DNA from: JAJXZP01 sp963787185
GTDB taxonomy: Bacteria; Spirochaetota; Spirochaetia; Treponematales; Rectinemataceae
DNA: 64,000 nt
Assembly: GCA_963787185.1 (NCBI GenBank)
Contig: CAWBCC010000020.1
Location: 62,001 to 126,000 of the forward strand
Direction: 5' to 3'
Positions 46,286 to 55,085 of the stretch are shown here, piece after piece. A program made the position numbers and the translations under genes. The first letter of the stretch is position 1. The number at the start of each line of letters is the position of its first letter. The notes beneath the pieces were generated by a model. The model had not been told where the DNA came from. It searched no databases and saw nothing but the letters and a program-made list of their open reading frames with translations.

Positions 46286-47776
46286 CTACTTCGGCCTTCT
46301 TATACCGCCCTTTCGCTTGAGACCGAATCCGGAAAGATACACATCCTGGACGTGGATTTTGCCGTCGTCGATCTGGCGGAACAGGCCCAGTTTTATCATG
46401 AGATCGATGAGGCCCGAGGGACCGACGTCGGGGGGGCGCCCACCCTTGAAGTCTTTCTTCAAATCGACCTTGGCTAGAGCCTTCTTCATCGCCGCTCGCT
46501 CAATAGGGACGGTCAAGCCCGCCAATGCCGGCTTGACCTCCTCTATCCAGCCTATCTCTTCGATGATCTCCTGGAGCCGCCGTTCTGAGACTTTATCGAG
46601 GGCGGAAGCGAAATACGAATATCCGATCAGGTGATCGTCCGTGGCCCTGGGATTTTCGCGTTCTTGCCTCGCTGCCTCGGAAAAGAGCTGAAGGAAGGAG
46701 CGGGGGAATATCTCCCGGTTGGCGTCCTGCAGGTGATTCGGGATCCACGAATAGGTGTTGCCCTTACTCGAACCGCTGCCCATGAATTCTCCGATGATCG
46801 AGACGATGACCTTCCGTATCGCGATCTCGTCGATTTTCGAGATATCGGTGAAATTCCAACCCAAGGCCTTGTCGTGCCCATATTTTATGCCGAGTCCTTG
46901 CAGGAATTCACGGCATCCTTTGCTTTGATTAGCCCAGCTCTTCAAGAGCAATTGATATAGCTGATTGGAGGTCCATTCCAACTCGTAGGTATGCCCGTCG
47001 AATTTCGAAGCGTCCGGGAATCGGAGAAAGTCCTCGGAGAAGAGATCTCGTCTGAGGAATATCTTGCACCTGATCCTCTTCGAACGGCGCCAGAGACTGT
47101 ACCAGAACTGGAGAAGGGAGCGGATAAGTTCCTTCTTTTCATCCCATTCCACGGCGATGACGTCGAGGTCGTCATAGGAGACGAAAAGGTACCTGTCCTC
47201 TCGATCGAGGTTGACATCGATCTGCAAAAGGATGGTATCGAGCCTTTCCTGTTGGGGCCGGGCTTTCTCGAACCATTGGGAAACCTCGGCGAGATTATCG
47301 AAGGACGAAAGGAGCTCGGAATCCAGACCGGACTTCTGCCAGTCGAAGTCGAGTTGTCCGGCTCGGTATAGACCGGCGACTAGGAGCGTTTTCCAGAAAA
47401 GCATGAGCTCCGTTCGCTCATCCCTCGCTTTACTGACGAAGGACTGCATGGAGGTCTCAGTGGGGAAACCATAACTCGGTTCTCCCTGCTTGTCGGTCGC
47501 ATATCCGATCATCCGAATGGCCGATGCGAAGGCAGGGGCGGCGGATAGCGATCGGCTCGCCGACTCATTGGAAGAGACTCGGAAGAGATGGGTCTTGCCC
47601 GCGCCCCTACCGCCGATGATGAGGAGAATCCCAGGATCGAGGGCGTTGAGATGACTTGGTATGAGTATGGTGCCGGGCAGCAGTTTTTCTATCGGGATTT
47701 CTTCCGCATTTTGGTTCGGAGAGAGTCCGATCAGTCCATCGAGAAGCTGCTTTTTGAGGCTGGGAGAGATCGTCAT
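46286..47776 (-). CDS. P-loop ATPase, third gene of a putative defence trio
   Basis: 496 residues. Walker A is IIGGRGAGKTHLF near residue 55-62; a Walker B-like YLFVSYDDLDVIA lies near residue 200, followed by a long helical region (FWYSLWRRSKRIRCKIFLRRDLF). It resembles large single-domain P-loop ATPases of the kind named Sll1717-like, but I am not certain. The C-terminal 100 residues look like a winged-helix or coiled adaptor part. The start overlaps the stop of the KGGVGR gene by 4 bases, so the pair is translated together. No nuclease motif is visible in it. Confidence 0.7.
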   Translation of the reverse strand: MTISPSLKKQLLDGLIGLSPNQNAEEIPIEKLLPGTILIPSHLNALDPGILLIIGGRGAGKTHLFRVSSNESASRSLSAAPAFASAIRMIGYATDKQGEPSYGFPTETSMQSFVSKARDERTELMLFWKTLLVAGLYRAGQLDFDWQKSGLDSELLSSFDNLAEVSQWFEKARPQQERLDTILLQIDVNLDREDRYLFVSYDDLDVIAVEWDEKKELIRSLLQFWYSLWRRSKRIRCKIFLRRDLFSEDFLRFPDASKFDGHTYELEWTSNQLYQLLLKSWANQSKGCREFLQGLGIKYGHDKALGWNFTDISKIDEIAIRKVIVSIIGEFMGSGSSKGNTYSWIPNHLQDANREIFPRSFLQLFSEAARQERENPRATDDHLIGYSYFASALDKVSERRLQEIIEEIGWIEEVKPALAGLTVPIERAAMKKALAKVDLKKDFKGGRPPDVGPSGLIDLMIKLGLFRQIDDGKIHVQDVYLSGFGLKRKGGIRRPK

Positions 47777-49053
47777 GTCGTCGGCCTTTCGAGTCGTTCT
47801 CCTATTTTTTCTACCAGGAGCTTGAATGGACTTCCCGCGTCCATGATGGATTTCCTCAAATCGGTATCCTCGAAGGTGGTAATATTCATCAGGGCATCCT
47901 GGATGGGAATATGGATGCCGTAGGGCGCCGAATCATCGCCGATATCGGGCATTTCCTCGCCTTCATCGAAATAATGCTGCTGGAAGGCGGTATAAGAATT
48001 GCTCCGGAATCGCTCCTGCGCACCCGGATCGAGGCGAGGCGGCGTCGCCATAGAATGCACGAGCAATATTTCGCGGTCCTTGATGCGAGCCAGCCTTCCG
48101 AGGATGGGATAGAGACCATTCCAGGCCTGGGGAGTATCGAGGCAAAAGAGGATGTTCATGTGACTCAGCGCGTTCAGGGACAGACCGCCGATATCGTGCA
48201 TACCCGCCCGTACATCGAGCAGGATGAAATCGGGAGTGTATACCGCCCTGATTTCGGATAGCATGGCTCTCAATCGGTCCGTCGCGTCATCGGCATAGGA
48301 GTTCATGTCGATGCGGGCGATCTTGTCTATATATCCATCATCGATCCTGCCCGCGGGTATCGCGACCAGCGCCTGACCTGACTCGCCGATGATCGCCTTG
48401 TCGGTAATCAGCTTCGCGCAGAGATCGATCCTGAAGGACGAGTCATCGAGGGCTTTGTGAATCAAATAATCCACCACGCCTACATCGATATCGGACTTCG
48501 GACCGAGCAGGGCGATGACGCCGGGAGCCTCGAGGTCGAGATCGACGACGACGACCTTTTTCCCCGCCGAAGAGAGTATCATCGATACGGCAGCCAATGC
48601 CGTCGAACGGCCGACGCCGCCTTTATAGGAATAGAAAGAGATGATCGCCGGCGTCTTCCCCGGAAGGTTCGGCCAGGGAAGAGGGCGAGAATCCAGCCAG
48701 CCGCGCTTCGAATAGGTCCGATCGATGAGGTGCCAATCGAAGGGCACCGCGCCGCTCGACGTCCCGAATTTCTGCCGCTCCCGCCGGACTGTCCCGCCGA
48801 ATGTCTTGATTATCTCGGAGACCTTCGGTCCTTCCATCCATAGCCTTCCGCTCCAGAAGCATTCGAGAGCGGCACCGAGAGCGGCCTTGAGCGAGGATTC
48901 GAGAGCAGGGTCGGGCTCCTCTTTCAATTCGAGAAATAGGGCAATCCTGCCTTTCAGGTCCCGTATCAGGGTCGCAGAAGTCGGGACGGACCTTTCCATC
49001 GTCGTTTCGACGACCTTGCGAGCGGTCGGTATAACGTCACTAAAATCGATCAT
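47773..49053 (-). CDS. ParA/MinD-like ATPase with KGGVGR Walker A variant
   Basis: 426 residues. Residues 1-130 form a helical N-terminal domain of unknown role. The ATPase part begins IISFYSYKGGVGRSTALAAVSMIL, with the deviant Walker A at 144-151 in which the usual Lys/Thr after KGGVG is Arg-Ser. The switch/Walker B is DFILLDVRAGMHDIGG, and VVVVDLDLEAPG is typical of the fold. KGGVGR-type ATPases of this kind are found in defence-like gene sets. It overlaps both neighbours by 4 bases and is the middle gene of the trio. Confidence 0.8.
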   Translation of the reverse strand: MIDFSDVIPTARKVVETTMERSVPTSATLIRDLKGRIALFLELKEEPDPALESSLKAALGAALECFWSGRLWMEGPKVSEIIKTFGGTVRRERQKFGTSSGAVPFDWHLIDRTYSKRGWLDSRPLPWPNLPGKTPAIISFYSYKGGVGRSTALAAVSMILSSAGKKVVVVDLDLEAPGVIALLGPKSDIDVGVVDYLIHKALDDSSFRIDLCAKLITDKAIIGESGQALVAIPAGRIDDGYIDKIARIDMNSYADDATDRLRAMLSEIRAVYTPDFILLDVRAGMHDIGGLSLNALSHMNILFCLDTPQAWNGLYPILGRLARIKDREILLVHSMATPPRLDPGAQERFRSNSYTAFQQHYFDEGEEMPDIGDDSAPYGIHIPIQDALMNITTFEDTDLRKSIMDAGSPFKLLVEKIGERLERPTT

Positions 49054-49475
49054 GCCAAGTTCTCCTCGAGGAGGCCGTCCAGCGCCAGAGCGAATAGCAA
49101 CAAAAGGCCGATTTCGTGGGAGAGACCAAAAGCCGTCGCGAAATTACCGAGGCTCACCACGTTCTCCTCGTAGCGCCATTCGGGTTTCCACGCGATCGTC
49201 GTGAGCGGAGCGGCGATGTCGCTATACCTTCCCATGCCCGAGGCGAACAAGGCCGCGGTATCGAGGGCCTCGCCGCTCAAGGCTTCAAGGTCATGGCCAT
49301 AGGCCTTAGGGGCGCTCGGACTATCGAGGGCAACCATCACCGCCTTCAGAGCGCATTCACCTACATAGCCCGCGAGATAGGCAGCGTCCTGGAGACGTCC
49401 TGCCTCCTTGAGCTGTCTGGAAGAGTCCCAGTGTCTGATCGCCGCTTGCGCAAAATTCGTATTCATCGTCGCCAT
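49050..49475 (-). CDS. HEPN-like domain protein, first gene of the trio
   Basis: 141 residues from ATG 49475 (GGTGG upstream); a longer start at 49526 is less likely. The segment HWDSSRQLKEAGRLQDAAYLAGYVGECALKAVMVAL is the typical HEPN two-helix face, with the GYVGECALK motif seen in HEPN proteins. The Arg-x4-6-His catalytic motif of HEPN RNases is not obvious, so it may bind RNA or protein instead of cutting. It overlaps the ATPase gene by 4 bases and so opens a coupled three-gene operon downstream of hsdR. Confidence 0.7.
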   Translation of the reverse strand: MATMNTNFAQAAIRHWDSSRQLKEAGRLQDAAYLAGYVGECALKAVMVALDSPSAPKAYGHDLEALSGEALDTAALFASGMGRYSDIAAPLTTIAWKPEWRYEENVVSLGNFATAFGLSHEIGLLLLFALALDGLLEENLA

Positions 49476-49664
49476 CTTCGTACCACCATGATATACGGCT
49501 TGGACTGTCTTGTCATTCAGAACCACCGAGCGGCCCCATTTCCAGGGTCGTGATTAGTCCCGCGAGGCTATCCCGGCCGGCCTCGATTCGCAGCGAGGAG
49601 CTGCCCGTTATCGTATATATCGAAAGCCTTCGTCGCAGTTCTAGCATCGTTGTCAGATGCTGGA

Positions 49665-52600
49665 TCAGACTGCCTGGGAATATACGCCGGCGTCCTTCTC
49701 GGGATAGTTCTCGTACACGTGCTCGAAGAGGGCGGAGCATTTTTGTCTGTAGACCTCGGGGCCATAGGCGCGCGGGAGGCCGGTATCCAGGGCATCCTCG
49801 ATGGCGAGCCTGAGCCGGGAGCGGGCGGCGGACTTCTGCCTCCAGTTGAGGACGAGTAGCTGTTTGAGTCGCTGCAGGAGGTCGCGGGCGACTCTCTTCA
49901 CCTCGGCGCGTTCATCGGAGCTCAGCTCGGGCGCCGGCCGGGTCAATATGTCGAAGATGACGAGTTCTTCCTCCGTCATGTTCTCGCGGACATGACGTTC
50001 CTGCTCATCGTCCAGATTGCGGCTCAGCTTCATGAGCTCCTCGAAGAGCTCCTCGATGCTCCTGCTCCCGGCGTTGTAGCTCTCGATGAGCTCCTCGAAT
50101 TTCCCGGCGAAGTCGGCGCGGGTATTGTTCAATCGGACGAGCCTGTCCAGTCGGGCGCGGATGGCCGCCTTGAGAAGTTCCAGATCGGTGTTCTTGTGCT
50201 TGGATTGTCGGAAGCGCTCGGCCAGAGCTTCGAAGTTGATCTTCGAGAGGTCCAGGGGTGGCGGGCCCTCCTCCCGGATCGTCATTCCAGTTATTGAGTC
50301 ATCGAGCAAGGCGTTGATACTGCCCATAAGGGCCGAAATGTCCGGCGGATTCGGGCTCAGCTTTGCGCGAATGGCATCCGCGAGAGTCGCAAGGCAGGCG
50401 ATCCGGCCGGCGAACTCCAGGGCAGCGGGGTCGGGCTTGACCGCGCGGTAGAGCGTAAGGACCAGGCGTTCGTGAGCGACGAACTCTTGGCGCAGAGGGT
50501 CGGGCGAGATAAGGGCGTCGAGGCCGTCTTCGATGGATTGCAAGCGCCCCAGGCTGCCCAGGGGAAGTCGCTCGAGGCCTGAGAGCGACACCCCATGTCC
50601 GGCGCAGAAGCCGGTCGCGTCTTCCACCGCCCTGCGGAGCTCCTCGACGAGCTCCCGTTTATCCTTGACCGGGCTCTCGCCGCCCGCGCCCGCGCCGTAT
50701 ATGGCCAGCGCCTTTTCAAGCGAGGCGAAGACGTTGGCGTAGTCTACGATCATTCCCGAGTGCTTGCCGGGAAAGACGCGATTTGCGCGCGCGATGGTCT
50801 GCATCAGGCTGTGGTTCCGCATCGGCTTGTCCAGGTATACCGTGGAGCAGCTCGGCGCGTCGAAGCCCGTCAGCCACATGGCGCAGACGAAGACCAGGCG
50901 CAGCGGATCCTGGGTGTCCTTGAACTTCTCGTCGAGCGGCGGCTGGGACTCGTTCATCCGCCTACGATGCGGCTCGATGTCGAGGCCGAGCTTCCTCATC
51001 CGGGGAATCTCGTTCTGGCCGGGCGAGACGATCAGGGCCATGTCCGTCGTCCTGAGCACTTCCAGACGCCGGACCAGCTCGGTCTCAATCGGCAGATTCT
51101 CGGGCGATCCGCGCTCATCCTTCGTCAGGTAGCCTCGGCGTCCCAGCTCCTTCTCGACCTTTTCGGTCTCCGCCGACCAGCGCTTGCGCACCTTGTCGTA
51201 CATCCTCAGCGCAGTGGCCTTGTCGATGGACACGACCAGAGCCTTGCCGATGAAGCCCCGCCCGAGGAAATGCCTCACGATGTCCTCGGCCACAGTCTCC
51301 AGCCGGTCATCGCGGGTGATGAGGTGATAGTGCCGGCCGAGCTCACCTTCGAGCTTCGCCTCCTCCTCCGGATCCAGGTCAGCCTCCTCGATGAGGCGGT
51401 ACATGTCCACGTTCAGGTCCGGGTTGACGAGCTGGAGCTCCGGCGTGCGGTTCTCGTAGAAGAGGGGTAGGGTCGCTCCGTCCTCGATCGATTGCCGAAA
51501 GTCGTAGATCGAAACGTAGTCGCCGAAGACTTCCTTGGTGCGCTCCTCGCCGGCGATGAGGGGGGTGCCGGTAAATGCCAGGAACATCGCCTTGGGCAGG
51601 CTGGCGCGCATGTTGAGCGCCAGAGTGTCGTATTGGCTGCGGTGGGCTTCGTCCGTGAGCACGACGACGTCGGAGCGGTCGCAGAGCTTTTCCGGAGTCT
51701 GGAATTTCTGTATAAGGGTAAAGACATAGCGGTGATTGCCGTGCAAGAGCTCCCGCAGCTGCGCGCCACTCGAGGCGTGGCACTGGTCGCCCTCGGCCTG
51801 GCTCACCGCGCCGGCGGCCTTGAAGGTCGTGGCGATCTGCTCGTCGAGCTCTACGCGGTCGGTGACGATCACGAAGGTCCAGTTGCCCGTCACCTTGCGC
51901 AATACCTTCTGCGCGAAGAAAACCATCGAGAAGCTTTTGCCCGAGCCTTGGGTCTGCCAGAAGACGCCTGCCCGACCGTGCCCTCGCTTGCGCGCTTCGA
52001 GCATCGAGGCGATGGCGTTGTTCACGCCCAGGTATTGGTGGTTCTGTCCGATGATCTTCACGAGCCCGGCCTTGTGCTCGGAGAAGAGGGTGAAGTTCTC
52101 GACCATGTCGAGGAGGCGCACAGGGTCGCAGGTGCCGCGCAGCATAACTTCGAGCGACACGCGGCTCGGCTCGTCTTCTCGCTCGATGCGCTTCCACTCG
52201 AAGTAGCGCTCCCAATCGGCGGTGAGCGAGCCGACCCGGCTCTCCGTGCCGTTCGAGGCGATGAGAAGGGCGTTGTACCAGAACAGGGCCGGTATCTGCG
52301 CCTTGTAGTGCGTCAGGTTCTCGTCGAAGGCGGTTCGGGCGGGTATACCGGGCTTCTTGAGCTCGATGACCACGAAGGGCAGTCCATTGATGAAGCCGAC
52401 CAGGTCGGGCCGGCAGGTGTAGAGCTCGCCGGTGATGCTGAACTGATTGACGAGAAGGAAATCGTTGCTCGTCGCTCTCTCCCAGTCCACGACGCGCAAT
52501 CTCTCGGTCTTCTGCCCTCCGCGCTCTCGGTCGGGCACCGAGACCTTGATGCCCTCTTTGAGAAGCCGGTAGATCTCGCGGTTAGCGGCCTCGAGACTCA

Positions 52601-52853
52601 TGGCCGAGCGGTCGCGGGTAATCTCATCGGCAGCGGCGGTTATGGCCTCGGGTGGAAGTGTGGGATTGAGCCGCGCGAGCGCCGCCCGTAACCGAGCGAC
52701 CAGCACAACCTCGCCCTTCGTCTCTCGCTGCAGGGTGCCCGACTCGCCGAAGCTTTCATCCATGGCCGACAGAGTCTGCCAGCCGAGCTCGGCGAAGAGG
52801 GCGACGGCGGGCTGCTCGACGAGGTTACCTTCGGTGTAAGGGTGGGCGCTCAT
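49665..52853 (-). CDS. hsdR: Type I restriction enzyme R (motor and nuclease) subunit
   Basis: 1062 residues, apparently complete. The nuclease domain has Asp150 (CRPDLVGFI) and Glu164-x-Lys166 (VVIELKKP). The helicase part has Walker A QTQGSGKSF at 301-308, DEAH at 401-404, and the later motif FVCAMWLTGFDAPSCSTVYLDKP with IARANRVFPGK. The C-terminal helical region assembles with the HsdMS methyltransferase. It cuts unmodified DNA after ATP-driven translocation. It belongs with hsdM and hsdS at 59.6-62.8 kb, although about 7 kb of other defence genes separate them. Confidence 0.95.
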   Translation of the reverse strand: MSAHPYTEGNLVEQPAVALFAELGWQTLSAMDESFGESGTLQRETKGEVVLVARLRAALARLNPTLPPEAITAAADEITRDRSAMSLEAANREIYRLLKEGIKVSVPDRERGGQKTERLRVVDWERATSNDFLLVNQFSITGELYTCRPDLVGFINGLPFVVIELKKPGIPARTAFDENLTHYKAQIPALFWYNALLIASNGTESRVGSLTADWERYFEWKRIEREDEPSRVSLEVMLRGTCDPVRLLDMVENFTLFSEHKAGLVKIIGQNHQYLGVNNAIASMLEARKRGHGRAGVFWQTQGSGKSFSMVFFAQKVLRKVTGNWTFVIVTDRVELDEQIATTFKAAGAVSQAEGDQCHASSGAQLRELLHGNHRYVFTLIQKFQTPEKLCDRSDVVVLTDEAHRSQYDTLALNMRASLPKAMFLAFTGTPLIAGEERTKEVFGDYVSIYDFRQSIEDGATLPLFYENRTPELQLVNPDLNVDMYRLIEEADLDPEEEAKLEGELGRHYHLITRDDRLETVAEDIVRHFLGRGFIGKALVVSIDKATALRMYDKVRKRWSAETEKVEKELGRRGYLTKDERGSPENLPIETELVRRLEVLRTTDMALIVSPGQNEIPRMRKLGLDIEPHRRRMNESQPPLDEKFKDTQDPLRLVFVCAMWLTGFDAPSCSTVYLDKPMRNHSLMQTIARANRVFPGKHSGMIVDYANVFASLEKALAIYGAGAGGESPVKDKRELVEELRRAVEDATGFCAGHGVSLSGLERLPLGSLGRLQSIEDGLDALISPDPLRQEFVAHERLVLTLYRAVKPDPAALEFAGRIACLATLADAIRAKLSPNPPDISALMGSINALLDDSITGMTIREEGPPPLDLSKINFEALAERFRQSKHKNTDLELLKAAIRARLDRLVRLNNTRADFAGKFEELIESYNAGSRSIEELFEELMKLSRNLDDEQERHVRENMTEEELVIFDILTRPAPELSSDERAEVKRVARDLLQRLKQLLVLNWRQKSAARSRLRLAIEDALDTGLPRAYGPEVYRQKCSALFEHVYENYPEKDAGVYSQAV

Positions 52854-52983
52854 CTAACCTCAATTTCGAAATCGATTATCTTTGTCGAAGCAATTCGAGA
52901 ATATAACGGCTAGGAGTGCCGGGCAAGATGGAGATAATGCCGAACGACAACGCTTCATCCATAGCCCCTTCGATAGCGATATT

Positions 52984-53000
52984 ATGTGATATATTCACAT
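52984..53000. promoter_or_regulatory. AT-rich dyad in the divergent rloA/hsdR region
   Basis: ATGTGA-TATAT-TCACAT, a 6-base inverted repeat with a 5-base spacer, in a strongly AT-rich stretch before rloA. It resembles half-sites of CRP/FNR-type regulators but the spacing is one base short of a CRP site. It could control either divergent gene. Confidence 0.4.
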
Positions 53001-53062
53001 TTTATTTCAAATATTGTTGCGATTTCCGATAATCTACTGTATTTTATGTGACGGGGGCTACT

Positions 53063-54400
53063 ATGCTCATTAGATTCTCCGTCCAGAATCTCTATTCTTT
53101 CGACGATACAATCGATTTCAGCATGGTTGCCGGAAAAACCCAGGCTCACAAAAACCACATCGCGGAAGCGTATAGGCGTTCCGATCCCAAGCTACTCAAA
53201 TCCGCCGTCGTCTACGGAGCGAACGCGGCGGGCAAGTCCAATCTGGCCAAGGCAATATTTCTTGCCCAGCAGCTTATCCTGGGAGGTATGAGAATCGGCT
53301 CCGAGCTGCCTCGTCTTCCCTTCAAGCTGCGCGAGGAAAGCTTATCGAGCCCCTCTCGGATCGAGTTCGAGCTACTGCTCGAAGACTCGGCTTATGCGTA
53401 CGGCTTTTCCTTCCTGAACACGCATATAGTCGAGGAATGGCTCGTCAAGATCGGCCCCTCTTCTGAAAAAGATATATTCCGTCGTAAGGGCAGCGTCTCT
53501 GACACAAAAATCGATTTCGGCCCCTCCTTCATCGACAACGCCAAGGAGCGCCAGTTCTTCGAATTCCTGGAACGAGGGACTAGGCCCAACCAGCTATTTT
53601 TGACTGAGGCAGTGGCCAGAAACGTAGCCGCTCCCTATAAAAGCGTGTTCGAATGGTTTGCGACTAATCTAACCGTGATATTCCCCCATACCGAGTTGAA
53701 TCAGCGCGAATCCCTCATCCGATCGGATGCCGGACTCAGGTCGAACTACGATACCTACTTCAAAGCCTTCGATCTCGGCTTGGTCGGATTGCAGGTGATC
53801 GAGACCGAGATCGAGCAGGTGCTGCCGAATCTTCCCGAGCAGATGAAGAACGATCTAAGGACTCAGCTGGGACCGGACAAGGCAATTCAAATGCTCGCTC
53901 CCGGGACCGGTGCACGGCTCATAATCACCAAGAAAGAAAACGGCGATCTCGTCGCGCTTCGCCTGCTCACCTTGCATGAGGACGACCGACAGCGAAAGGT
54001 AGGGTTCGATATCCAAGAGGAATCCGACGGAACACAGCGCCTCGTCGATCTCATCCCCGCCCTCGTGCAATTCCAGGGAAGCGACAGGGTATTCGTCATC
54101 GACGAGATCGACCGGAGCCTGCATCCGACACTTTCCCGGACTTTCTTCGAGGTGTTCTACGAGAAGTCCGATCCGCGGGCGCAGCTCATCGCTACTACCC
54201 ACGATCTCGATCTTCTGGACCTCGACCTCCTTCGTAAGGACGAGATTTGGTTCGCGGAAAAGGATAAGCATGGTGCTTCCCGCGTCTATTCGCTCGAGGA
54301 GTTCAAGCCCCGCTTCGACAACGACATCCGCAAGGGCTATCTCCTCGGGCGCTTCGGAGGGATACCCGTAGTCAGGAAACCTCAGGGATTAGGATGGTAG
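53063..54400 (+). CDS. rloA: RloA/AbiLi-like AAA15 ATPase
   Basis: 445 residues from ATG 53063 (the GTG at 53048 is less likely). Walker A is YGANAAGKSN, Walker B VFVIDEIDRSLHP, then ATTHDLDLLDLDLL, typical of AAA_15 ATPases. Paired with the next gene it makes the RloAB/AbiL arrangement, long known as genes found inside type I hsd loci (restriction-linked ORFs) and as abortive-infection systems. The ATPase probably senses infection and controls RloB. It is on the opposite strand to the hsd genes and has its own promoter region. Confidence 0.9.
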   Translation: MLIRFSVQNLYSFDDTIDFSMVAGKTQAHKNHIAEAYRRSDPKLLKSAVVYGANAAGKSNLAKAIFLAQQLILGGMRIGSELPRLPFKLREESLSSPSRIEFELLLEDSAYAYGFSFLNTHIVEEWLVKIGPSSEKDIFRRKGSVSDTKIDFGPSFIDNAKERQFFEFLERGTRPNQLFLTEAVARNVAAPYKSVFEWFATNLTVIFPHTELNQRESLIRSDAGLRSNYDTYFKAFDLGLVGLQVIETEIEQVLPNLPEQMKNDLRTQLGPDKAIQMLAPGTGARLIITKKENGDLVALRLLTLHEDDRQRKVGFDIQEESDGTQRLVDLIPALVQFQGSDRVFVIDEIDRSLHPTLSRTFFEVFYEKSDPRAQLIATTHDLDLLDLDLLRKDEIWFAEKDKHGASRVYSLEEFKPRFDNDIRKGYLLGRFGGIPVVRKPQGLGW

Positions 54401-55023
54401 CCGTGCCCAGACGCAGTTTTACAAGGCCGAGCGGTTTCCGCGATTCTCGTCTCATCGTGATCGCGAGCGAGGGAAGCAACACGGAGCCGGCATACTTCGA
54501 GGCGGTCAGCGACCATCTTCTGGCCAGAGCGAGCCGGGTGCACGTCGAGGTGCTGCGCAGGGAGGCCGGACCTTCGGCGCCGGAGTACGTCATCGGCCAA
54601 TTGGATGATTTTCGGAAAAACTGGAAGCTTTCGGGCGATGACGAGCTGTGGGCCGTAATCGACTACGATCGATGGGGCGAGGAGAAACTCTCTTCGATTG
54701 CGACATCGGCAGTCCAAAAGCGGTATGGGCTTGCGGTCTCTCGGCCCTGTTTCGAGGTTTGGCGCCTTCTGCATTTTGAAGACATGAGTGTCCTACCGCA
54801 ACCCGAACAGACTGCGCTTGAACAAGGCGGCTGCAGAGCCGTTACCGCTCGCGTCAGGCAGGCCTGCGGTTCGTGCAACAAAAACATGAACGATGTAGCC
54901 GAGTATCTGCCTCTCATCGATGCCGCCGTTGAAAGAGCTGAGCGTCTCGATTCGAACCCGCAGGAACGCTGGCCATCAGGCGTCGGAACGAGGGTTTATC
55001 ATGTACTCGATTCAATTCGCTGA
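54394..55023 (+). CDS. rloB: RloB/AbiLii-like effector
   Basis: 209 residues; the start overlaps the rloA stop by 7 bases. RloB motifs: IVIASEGSNTEPAYF near residues 21-35 (Glu26 and Glu31 of the EGxxTE core), AVIDYDRWGEE, and SRPCFEVWRLLHFED. The fold is related to TOPRIM-type nucleases in my understanding, with acidic metal ligands as above. It is the presumed toxic arm of the RloAB pair. The gene ends about 60 bases from the convergent STAND gene. Confidence 0.88.
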   Translation: MVAVPRRSFTRPSGFRDSRLIVIASEGSNTEPAYFEAVSDHLLARASRVHVEVLRREAGPSAPEYVIGQLDDFRKNWKLSGDDELWAVIDYDRWGEEKLSSIATSAVQKRYGLAVSRPCFEVWRLLHFEDMSVLPQPEQTALEQGGCRAVTARVRQACGSCNKNMNDVAEYLPLIDAAVERAERLDSNPQERWPSGVGTRVYHVLDSIR

Positions 55024-55085
55024 GATAAAGGCCGCGCGGCGACCTCGGTGCTCAACAAGGTGGTCCTTGGTGTAACAGCAAGAAC

